64,000 bases of DNA from Siphlonurus alternatus (taxonomy: Eukaryota > Arthropoda > Insecta > Ephemeroptera > Siphlonuridae): assembly GCA_949825025.1 (NCBI GenBank), contig OX463778.1, positions 3,858,501 through 3,922,500 of the forward strand. Direction: 5' to 3'. Below are positions 32,518 to 44,500 of this stretch, piece after piece (the first letter of the stretch is position 1; each line of letters starts with the position of its first letter). Below the pieces are notes generated by a model. The model did no database searches. It saw nothing but the letters and a program-made list of their open reading frames with translations, and was not told where the DNA came from. The translations under genes were made by a program, and so were the position numbers.

Positions 32518-35500
32518 TCAACGTCGGTAGCGGTAGCGCTTGAAGTGGAACCACAGTTGAAAGATGTTGTTGTGGAACTGGCAGCGAAAGCCGCGCTTGT
32601 AAGAGTACTCCCACTCTCGGTTCACGATCTTGAACGCAATGTCCTCGTAGGGCGGGCCGGCGTGGAACCGCAGCACCGCGAAGTCGCGGTTGTCCTTGCA
32701 TGGAGTCTACAACAAAGTCACAAAATTGCAGCAAATTTAAATGGAGTACTGACCTCAAAATTTTTTATTGCAGAAATGGATTGAGGGTGTAAAGTTATGT
32801 TACTCTGATTTTTTCTGATTTTTTAGAGTCGGGGACCTATTTTTAAAAAGTTATTAAAAGCACAGAGAAAGTGATGCCTCTCTTAATAAAAAGATAGGAC
32901 CTAAAAGGGGCGTGGGTTCAAACCTGACCTCAGCAAAACTTTTTAGCAATACTTCCCAGTCTCTAAAAAATTTGATAAAATGAAAGTGGAATAACTTTGC
33001 ACCCTCTATGCATTTTACAATAAAAAATGGTTGATACTCCATTGCAGGAGGTATTTCTTTTCAGGTGCAATGAAGCCAGTAATATGCAGGACAAACGCCT
33101 TCGTGCATAAACAATTTTCTGGTTAACAATTTAAAAAAGACAACCAAAGATAACTTTTTTAGTGCAAAGGCAACTAAAATTATTTAGTTTTATTAGAAAG
33201 AATTAAATTCAATGAGTTCCTTTTTTAAACAGTAAATTCCAGGAGTATTTTGGGTAAGAAAATCCAGGAATGTTCCAGGATTTCCAGAACCCCAGGACAA
33301 CGTACCAGGAAGTACTCCGGCGTGGCATTCTTGTCAATGAGGTCCGGGTAGAAGATGTTGAACTTGTATCCCTGCACGATCTTGGGTGGGGGGTTGTCCA
33401 TGTCGTAGTGCGTCTGGTTGTACTTGTTCCACTCAAAGCCAGTGTGCACCCTGCAACAACATTTGGTGTGTCCTCCTTTATTTATTATTACAATGTTAGC
33501 TTACTACAGCATATTCTGCTAATGGTGTAAGCATTAAACTTAACAACAGTATTAACAACAGTTGGAAGGATTGATAGGAAAGGAGGCGGCTGTGGCCTTG
33601 TGTTAGGAATTGCCCCGGCATTTGCCTGGGAGTGACGATGGGAAACCACAGAAAACCATCATAAAGGCAGACGGCATCAAAGGGAACGACCTTCAGCACC
33701 TCCCGAATACAGGCAGTATAGTGGAAGAACATACATGCCATCTCTCGGGAACTTACCAGAACTCGCTGCCATACCTCAGCTCGAAGTGACGAAAAGTCAC
33801 CTGAGCCAAGGCAGGAAGCGATCCTGGGTCTTCCAAGCAATAGGCAGAGATCAAACCACTCTATTTCAGGAATGATGCAGAACTAAAAAAACTGCATGAA
33901 ATTTGCATTTTTTTCTTTCAACTGAGGTAAAACTGATTAAAGTTAATGTCGTACCTGTTGAAGTACTGAGGTAAAACTGATTAAAATTAATGTCGTACCT
34001 GTTGAAGTAGCGGGGCTTGCGAGGACGGTACTTGTCCGACCAGAGGTACACCTGGCTCTCCAGGACGGACTCTACCGAGAACTCTGCCTCGTCTCCCAGC
34101 ATTCCCTTGCGAGCCTCTCTCTGCAGAGCCTGCTCTTCCGCAGTGATCACGTTCTGAAACAACCAGACACACGTAACTACCTAGGTGTACCATTTTTTCA
34201 TTTTTTATAAATAAAGTCCTTTACTATAATTTATTATTATTATAGCAGGTACCATTACTTCAGATACTATATAAATATATAACTCACCTCGACCCTGGCC
34301 CCGAGGCCCAGCACCTGCATCCTGGTGTACTTGAGTCTCTGCTCGTCGTCCGCCTCGCTGGTCGTGAAGGTGCCGGGCTCGAGCTGCGTGCCCCCCACGT
34401 AGGGAGGGCTGTAGCCCCCAGCCTCGTAGTCAAGGAAACTCTCACTCAGGAGCTGTTCCTCCTCCCTGCGTCAACAATTTCATCTCCACGTCAACAAGAA
34501 TACCAATACAGTAAAAACTTGTTATTATACAACTTGTTCTTGAGTAAAACTCAATTTTTAGTAAAGGAGATTGCGGTCCCGTCAAAAATTATTAGCATTG
34601 CACGTATAGGGAAAACATGATATAAGATAATACTCGATATAAGGTAAACCTATTTTCCTGGGTCCCTTGACTTTACGTAATAACAAGGTTTTACTGTATT
34701 CATTTGTACATTTTATAAATGTTCATTGAATTGTTTTTGAAACGCACCATATCACTTTTACTTTTTAAATGACTGGGGAGATTATTAAGCAACTTTTGGA
34801 AACAGTAATGCGGTCATCTTCTTAAGTCAATGTTCTATGTTGTCCTTACAGTATCTTTGTATTATGGAAGTGATGTGCATTATTATGACCCAAATAATAA
34901 GGGTATTTCTATTTAAAAAAAAAAATCATATTTACATAACATGACTCCATATCCCTTTATGGGGTAAGCCAGCAGCATTATTACCTCGACCGTCTACAAA
35001 TTGCCCTTCAAAGCACTCGATTCTTGCATACTCCACTTGCTTCAGAAATACTCATAACACTCTTTTGCCTTCTGCACTCTCTATTACACTGTGTACTTTT
35101 AACACTCCTGCTCTTCAAAAATTCTGCAATCACATCCAACCAAACCTTTTTAGGTCTACCTAATCCTTTCATGCCTTGTACACTACCTTTAAACACCAGG
35201 GGGGTCTTCAAATAACACCACTTAACCTAAACTTAGCCTAAGACTGTCTTAGCGCAACAATAAAGAATACGCTAAGACTGTCTTAATTTTAGGATTGTTG
35301 TAATTTGTGTTATTTGAAGACCCCCCTGTTTTGCAATTCGTTCATCACCCATTCTCTCAGCATGTCCAAACCAACGTAGTGTACTTCGTTCATACTTGTC
35401 AATTACGCTTTCTTTCACTCCATACTCATTCATCACCCATGTGTTTCTCACTCTATCCATCCTAGTTTTACCACACATATTCCTTAAAAAACTCATACCA

Positions 35501-38500
35501 ACAGCATTCAACTTACTCCTATGCTTTGTTTGACACATCCATACTTCAGACCCATACATCAAAGTTGGTATTAGGACAGAATTGTACACAGCTAGCTTAG
35601 CCATAAATAATAAAAATCAATGCATGATAAATGTACAGCACAGGTAATGGCAAAATGTGTAAACCCACAAACTTTCACAACTTGTTTGTGGGGGCACTTT
35701 GAACACTCTGAGGATATTGAGCTGTATTTCTCCTTCACATCACTACCAGGCACCAAATCCTTGAAATCAACTCCGAAGAAGCCAGGTTGCTTTTACGATT
35801 CGAGGTCTGACAGGGCACAAACATTAATGAAAAAATAGTTTATGTCAAAGTACTTGTCGAATAGATTCTACATCTTTTATGATTCCTTTAAAATAATATT
35901 AAAGGTAACTGAACTAGAGATCTGCACGGGCCGGATTTTCGAGGCTTGGCCCGGCCGTAGTTCAACCTCAGCTCTCCATTTTAGTGCTTTACAACCCATT
36001 ATAAAACTGAGAAATAGTCGTTTTAGAAGCTTTGCTAATTGTTTCCCTTCTTTCTGTTTCCTTAGCAAATATAACAAACATTACTATTGAAAATTCAAGA
36101 AACAGCGAGGCCCGAGAGCTCCCAACTGAACTTTTTGATGTTAACGGTGAAGTGGTGGGAGGGAAACTCACCTCTCCTCCTCCTCTTCTTCCTGCGGGCT
36201 CTCCTCATCACTGGCGGCCTCTGTCTTGGGCTGTGAGGAGCCCGCCACGGCCTCTGCCGCCTCTCTCTCCTGCTGCACACCCTGCTGCAGCTTCAGCACC
36301 TGCAGCTTCTTGTGGAGGTTGTCCTGGTGGCGATCTCGCAGTCGAGCGCGCGCCATGTGGGCTGCAATGTCAGTAACATGAAACATCCACAGAGGCTACC
36401 CTCACTACAATTCCTTGTACCCAAAACAATGGAGGATTCAAGTCAGCTGATCTTGCGGTGTTCCCACCGTCCTATCCAAACTTATGTAAAAAAAAAACAA
36501 ACTCAAAATTGCTTTTTTTATCAATAAAGAAAATTTTAAGATGATCGAAGTTCTTGATTCATTATCAGAAGACCCCTAAATGGGGGGGGGGGGTAGGAGA
36601 TGGTTTTAAATTGATAGCTTTAATAGTTAATGAGAAAAAATTCAAATTTCTAACATGGTGGCTTATGGAGAAAATTTTCTCGCCAGACTTGAAGCCTCCA
36701 TTGAAGGGGAGAACTTTCTCCCCGTAATGCACCGTTGCCAGGATTTTTTTACAACACTATTTAATGAGGTTATGTTGAATTAAACTACGTACTTCAAACT
36801 GTCAAAAATTAGTCTTCTCTATTCTTTTTAATGCGGAACTTTATTCTTCAATTGTAAATTTTGTTGAAGAGTTACAGATATTTTAAATTCAAAATTTTTC
36901 ACAAGATAACATTGGTGCGCTTTCTAAGAAAGTCTCTTTGACCTGCGGACCTCTTTGAGTGATTCTAGCCAGCGAGAGCCAGGGGGTGTGACAGGCCACA
37001 TTTCTCTGTTTCACATAGCTGCCATACTGGATACGCCATTTCTCTCTCCCTGTAAATTGAATGCTGACCTTGAAGTATTGGACAACAGGTGCACTGCACT
37101 CAATATTTTCCACTAAAAAAAGCAACCTTTTTTGTTGGGTTACTTCCTGACCTCAGACAGATCTTATATTATTTTATGCATAGAGTTAATATATTTTATT
37201 AGAATGTTTTATTTTTTATTTTGTTACAATATTAGCTTACTATAGCATATTCTGCTATTGGTGTAAGCATTCAAACTTAACAACAGTATTAACAACAGTT
37301 GGAAGGATTGATAGGAAAGGAGGCGGCTGTGGCCTTGTGTTAGGAACTGCCCCGGCATTTGCCTGGGAGTGACGATGGGAAACCACAGAAAACCATCATC
37401 GAGGCAGACGATACCAAAGGAAACGACCTTCGGCACCTCCCGAATACAGGCAGTATAGTGGAAGAACATACATGCCATCTCTCGGGAACTTACCAGAACA
37501 CGCTGCCATACCTCAGCTTGAAGTGACGATAAGTCACCTGAGCCAAGGCAGGAAGCGATCCTGGGTCTCCCGAGCGATAGGCAGAGATCAAACCACTACG
37601 CTACGCTGCAAGCGGACTATATACATATACAAATGATGCAACTTTCTTTCTTTTAGTGAGTCAGCTTTAGAAAATATTTTCTCCCGCATGTCTATTCAAC
37701 ACGCTCGATCTCAAGGTCAATTCACGCGGAGAGGAGAATCACAGGCTACAATATGGTGGCTGCCTGAATCCAACCCTCCGTAAGAAAGAGGGTCCTGTTA
37801 AATGGTTGGTTGGTTGGTTGGTTGGTTCTTTGGTTGGTTGGTTGCCAATGGCGGAACTTGTTTTTCAACATTGTTCACAGTGCTCTCTAGGGCTCCTAAT
37901 ACCCAGTCTGCACGCCAGACAGTTAAGTACCGTTTCTAAGTGGGGCACCTCTATGTAGTTTGCACAAATTTCCACGGTCTTAATCACCCCAGCGGAATAT
38001 AGACAGCCGTAAGCTGCCTTCCCTCTACCAACTCTTTCATCTAGTAATCAGTCACAACCATCCCAAGTCACAAAAAGTCTGCCGTGTTCGGGAATTGAAC
38101 CGGGGACCTCTCGGACGAGAGTCAAGTGTAGTAACCACTACACCAAAGAGCTGGTTAAATAGTTCAGTGTCTTCACTCACCCTTGAGTTGTGACAGCAGG
38201 GACTCCCAGTAGCCGATGTCCACCCCCTCTGCCTTCTGACTGATGGTGCCCTCTATCTGCGTCTGCAGTGCTGCGAGCTGCGTGGCCGTCTTCCCCTTGA
38301 ACACCGAGGCGACGTCCTTGGCCACCGACTGGTGAATCCCCTCTCGGCGCCCCACCGCTGAAACAACACACATACAGTTTGCTCTAATATGGAGAACATT
38401 CTAAGATAAAGACAACAAAAACAAGGTATTTGTTCAACCTCAAGTACAATGCTTGTGCTTGCTTCTTATTGGCTGGTTAAAATGATGCTCCCAGCTTCCT

Positions 38501-41500
38501 ATTGGCTGCCGAACTAGGTAACTGGTGTGATGCTCATCATTCAATGAAAGCTTCCTATTGACTGGCACAGCACCTGCGTCAATCTCTTCTTGCCTAGTAG
38601 TTTCGGATCGGGCCTGTGTTAGTTCACTGAATTTAGTTCAAAATATGTACACTTCAACGGAGAGCGCTGCAGTACTGATAAAAAAAGTAGAGGTGCCAAC
38701 AACTCAAAATATTTCTAATGTTCTGAACTCAAATTTTAAAGCCATAATAGTATTTATTTGCAGAAATATACCGGTTTTACGTGTAAAAAAGAAACCATCA
38801 ACTATGGTATTACTGTACTAAAAAAATGAAAATCCAATTTGGACAACATCAAAAAATATTTTAGTTTTCATTTTTATCTTGGTACCTACGTTATTTTCAA
38901 AATTTGCCGCGTAAAACTGAAAAATTATGATCACAAATGTTAGTACAGTGGCGCTCTGAGAGCATTTGCGTCAATGATTGGAACTACAATTCAAGATATC
39001 CCACCTAACCGCTTAGTGCAAGGCAAGAACCTTAATTTTAGTTTTAATCTTTACTTACGTATAATAAATTTGCCTAAAATATTTCTTATTTTTTCCTCGG
39101 AAATTTCAAAGTAGAGGTAACACGGATCAGCTGACTGAATACCAAAAAAATCCCATTCATGAAAATTATGAAAAAAAAAAAAAACTCCATTTCCACTGAT
39201 CAACGCAGGCGCTGGGCTAGCAGCAAAAACACAAGCTTCCTATTGGCTAGCAGGAAAAACACAAGCTTCCTATTGGCTGGCAGGTACGACAGAGGCCTCC
39301 TATTGGCTGGTTAGGTAAAACACAGGCCTTCTATTGGCTGGCAGGTACAACACAGGCCTCCTATTGGCTGGCAGGTACGACACAGGCCTCCTATTGGCTG
39401 GTTAGGTACAACACAGGCCTCCTATTGGCTGGCAGGTACAACACAGGCCTCCTATTGGCTGGCAGGTACGACACAGGCCTCCTATTGGCTGGTTAGGTAC
39501 AACACAGGCCTCCTATTGCCTGGCAGGTACGACACAGGCCTCCTATTGGCTGGCAGGTACGACACAGGCCTCCTATTGGCTGGTTAGGTACAACGTACAA
39601 CACAGGCCTTCTATTGGCTGGCAGGTACAACACAGGCCTCCTATTGCCTGGCAGGTACGACACAGGCCTCCTATTGCCTGGCAGGTACGACACAGGCCTC
39701 CTATTGGCTGGCAGGTACGACACAGGCCTCCTATTGCCTGGCAGGTACGACACAGGCCTCCTATTGGCTGCTCACCGGCCTCGTACTCGCTCTGCTTCTC
39801 GAGCTTCCTGAGCTTGTGCAGCTCGTCGTCAACGATGACGGTGATGTCGCTCCAGTAGTCCAGGTTCTTGCCGCGCTCCAGCTCCTTGTACACTTTGATG
39901 TCCTCGATCAGGTCCTCCAGGTCCTTGCTGGACAGTCCGTTGAGGTACGTGTAGGGCTCGTGCATCTCCACCGCGTCCACCTCCTCTTCGGCACTGATGT
40001 ACTTGGCAAGCAGGTCAATCGGCTTGGCTGAAACACAACCATTTTCAACACTGAATATCCTCCCTTGTCTGCAATAATGAGCTATCCACCACAATCTCGT
40101 TGCAATAATGAGCTATCTATCACAATCTCGTTGCAATAATGAGCTATCTGCTTCTTAAAGTGAGCACAATTATGAGCTGTAAATGAATACAAAATAAAGC
40201 TCAAATTTGTGCTCATCTAAAATAGCTCAAATAGCTCTAAAATACATAGCTCATTATTGCAACGAGATCATAGCAGGCAGATAGCTCATTATTACAGACG
40301 TGAGACGATAATATATTCTTCAAATTTCTCAAAAAAATAAAAAAATAATAATAAATAAATAAAAAAAAATAAATAAATACCCTTGACGCCGTTATTACCC
40401 TTTCGAGTGTGGCCAAGCCGATATTTTAACCTTTCCAGTAGGAGTTATCTTGCGACCGAGCTGGGGCTTACCAGGCTCCCAGAACCCTTTTCTGCACTCT
40501 TCTGGGCTCCTACTACCAGATCTGTGCAGCCTGCAGTGGCAGTTCAAGACTGCAAGGCAGCGGAGTATAGACAGTCGTAAACTGCCTTTCTCCTACCACT
40601 CCATCATCTAGTAGTCAGTCACACCCATCCCAAGTCACGAAAAGTCTGCCCGATTCGGGTATTGAACCGGGGACCTCTCGGACCAGAGTCAGAGGTACTA
40701 ACCACTACACCACAGAGCGGATACTACACCACAGAGCGGAAATAATAATAATAATAATAAAAAAATGTCCACTTCCAAGTCAAATCCAGTTCACTTAATT
40801 GTTTTACCTTTATCATTAAAACAATGTAATTGCCATACTTGCTTCTTCAATAAAAAATTCTGATGAGGAGACATTTCAATTATGTAAGTACCATTGTGTG
40901 CAGTGAAGAAGATTTGAGTTGGGAAGAAGATTTTGTTGTGTTAAGATATGGAGGAAAAATTATATTGCCAAATTTTTAATTTAATTGTTAGAAAAATTGC
41001 ATTTCCAGTTTTATGACCGTGGAAGACGTTTAGATTTAGAAAATTGAGGAAATTTTGAAATCTGAAACAGTTTCCATTTTATAAAATCAGTTTCTTGCAA
41101 ACCATTTTGCATTTTTGTCACTTGATGAAATTTTCAATTTAGATTCACACATTTGTACACATTGGATAGGAATATTATTCAGTAAAATCATTCCTTAGCA
41201 ATAAATTGCCAGAAAGTACTGTTTCAATGTTGAATTAATTTTAATATGTTTATTGTCAATTGCAAATTATGTATGTATCTTGGTATTTACATGTTCTTGT
41301 GTTTCGTTTATTAAGTTATAGAAGAAAGTATCTTGACTTGATCAATGTTTGTCTATGTACAACCAAATGTTCCAATAAAAAAATGTAAAACCTGCAACTC
41401 ACCCCTGCCATCCTGGATCCTGATGCAGGAGCGTAGGCGCGCTTGCTCGAGGTGGAACTGGTCCTCCTGTCGCTCCCACTCCTGGAACTGCGCCGCCTCC

Positions 41501-44500
41501 TTCTGTCGCTGCGTCAGCGCCATCTCCTCCTCCCGCTGCTGTCGCTCCAACTCTCTCTCCTGTCGCCGCTTCTTCACCTGCAAGTAATTTGTGTCGCTGC
41601 GTCACTTAAAATGATTCATTTTGCTTGTGTCTTACGTTCATTCACAACAATGGGGAATTCTCTTACAACTCAAATTTTAATTTACTGTAACTACTATATT
41701 ATGATAGGGTACATATTAACAATAAGTTTGACTTAAGTTTCAACTTTTTAAACTCAAATTTGGGGACTCTGAAGGGATTATTAGAATAGGGGCAAAGTAG
41801 GCAACCCGCACGCAAACCTGAAAATTGTGACGTAGAAACTCCCTAGTTAACACACAACAACTGCCTGATATCATAATTTGAGCGTCAAGGAGTGATTGGC
41901 TATAAATTTTAGTAACACGATCAAAATCAGCGGGTTTTTCTACACTAGTATCAATAATTTTGTCTTCAATATCAGTTTATTTTAAGAGTGATAATCGAAA
42001 ATATAAATTTATTGCAGGAAAATTTCGCATGCTAGGCAGTTTCTACGCCACGTTTTGGCGCTAAATTTAAAAGAAGGAAGAGAGAGAACTATGAGAGAAT
42101 CTTGTCAAAAACATTTTAAATCTTTTAGTGCATTTATTTCTGAGAGTGTTAAATTTGTTAAAAAAATCTGGAAAAGTTGATGCTCTATTATGATAATTTG
42201 GTAAATTGTATAAATATATTGTCATGTAATTTTATGTTAATTGGCTTGTCGTAAATATACTTGATTGTGACACATCTAAGAGACCAACAAACCTTCTCTA
42301 GCTCCCTGCGGTTCTCCTCCTGTTTCTGACGACTACGCACGTCCAACTCTTCTCTGCTGGCGTTCGTCAGCCCCTCCTTCTCCAGCTTCTTGGGCCACAC
42401 GAACGTGGACAGGAGGTTGGCGTCTCCGAAAGGGTTGTCATTGTTTGTGTAGTGGAGGTAGTCATTGTCCCAGCCCATGCGCTCCTTGCGCTTGCGTTCC
42501 TTCGCCTCCTTCTTGAGCAGCCGCCGCAGCCTCTTTTCCTCGGGGGTCTCTGCGGCCTTCAGTTGCTCCTTGTTGCGGGCTCGCTCCTCCGCAGTCAACT
42601 TGCGCTGCTCCTCAAGTCTCCGCAGCAGTCGGTCTGAACCGTCCGATGACGAGGAGCTGCGGACAAAATCAAATCTTGTGACTTGTGTCATAGTTATCTT
42701 CTGATGGTAAAAAAAAAACATAAAATTTAGAGCAGAACATAGACAACAAAAATGACTGTTCACTTTATGAACTAAAAAAAATAATTGTTTGGTCCAGTTA
42801 GAAATATTAATAATTGTTCTAAATGAAGAAGGTGCTGATTTGACTTGATTTGACTAATGGCCGCCAGATTTCCAATGAAATTTTGACTATTTATATCCTG
42901 TATATCTCAAAAACTAGACAGACTAATGCTCCATTTTACTGGCTGAAGACTTACGTTATAACGTAAGGAAGGTTTACTATAATTGTCAGAGTGATTTAAC
43001 ATCTTCTAAGTGACAACAATCCTTAAACTGAAACAGGCCTTAATTTTCAAATAAGTTTACCATCGACATTCGCATAATTTATTTGCATGCTCAGTATTGC
43101 AAGTAAGAAATTCAGTTTTCATCACAACTCAATACTGATCTGTGAGTTTTGACGGCAGCGAGTCGGCAGCCCAACGAGTGGATAAAAATAATGAGAATGT
43201 TGATTTGAGCAACACTTGGTGGCTGCCTAACTTGTAATTTGAGGCCAGAGAAACTTTCAGAATTTGCACAATACGTACAGCCTCTCTAGACTTCACTGGA
43301 AGACCTGTGTGATGTAAAAATAAACGTGATCGGACTGAAATATTTGCAGCAGATTGGTGGAATTACGCATTGGTTTTATCAAACAATGACTCAAGTTTTA
43401 GGAATGCAAGTAATAATGAAAACGCAGGCCAACTCTGAATATTTCATGTAACCGGTACTTGCTAGAACACATTGATACATATAGCAAAAATGGGCTAGTT
43501 CAAACATTCAGCATTTCTTATTTAATAGAGCATATACGTTTCAAATTTTTGAACATGTATTGTATTATTCAAATTAAGGAAAATAAACCATTTAGGTTGT
43601 GATAATTTTATTAAAAGAAAAGGAATTAATTATGGAATTAATGAACTGAAATTTGCCTGTGATGTGAAATGTTTGAAGATATTGTATTATGCAAACTTCC
43701 ATTCCATTTTGAAGTATGGGGTTATTATGTGGGGTAATTCTACTTACTCAAGAAAGATTTTTATTTTGCAAAAAAGGGTAATTCGAACAATTTTAAACTT
43801 ACCCTACCGTGAATCATGTAAAAAACATTTTCAATCTCATTGTATTCTCACATTACCATGCATTTTTATTTTAGAGTGTGTTTGTTTTGTTAAGAGTAAT
43901 TTTGATATTTTTCATAAGGAGAAAGTCCATGACCATAATACTAGGAATATAAATAGTACTATATTACCTCCAAAAAGCAGACTTAAACTTTTAGACAAAG
44001 GTCCTATGTGCTCATGTATTAAAATCTACAATAAACTTCCTGTTTCATTAAAAGATATCTACACATATATAGAATTTAAAAACGCTGTAAAATTTTTTCT
44101 TAATAAGTATTGTTTTTATAGTGTAGATGAATATTTGAATGCTAAATTTTGACAGATTTGGATGTGTAAAATTTTTTTTTTTCTTGTTGTTTTGTGTGTG
44201 TGTTAATATATTCTTTGTTCTGAAATGACGCGTCTTACCCATGCATGATACCATGTATTTTATGTGTGTACCTTGTATTTGGAATGAGATAAAATAAATA
44301 ATTTGAAATTTGAATTTGAAATTTGATAGGAATAACCAGCAAGGCCCTGAAGAAGCATCTCCACGATGCGAAATGTTTCAAAAATGTAAAAACTTTCGAG
44401 TGAACCTCTGTGACCACAAGAATTTCCACCTGCTGTGACTCTTTCGATCGGTAAGGCCTTGCTGGTTATTCCTATCCTTTTCTTTTAATAAGATTATTAC

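Noticed and set aside
38100..38153. tRNA gene-like sequence with good A- and B-boxes
   Set aside because: It is the head of a repeated SINE (three copies in the window) and lacks a pairing acceptor stem.
39200..39770. CRISPR-like regular array
   Set aside because: Units are contiguous 30-bp repeats without unique spacers, in an animal intron.
39614..39811. Plus-strand repeat protein
   Set aside because: Antisense reading of the 30-bp cactin intron minisatellite and exon 5.
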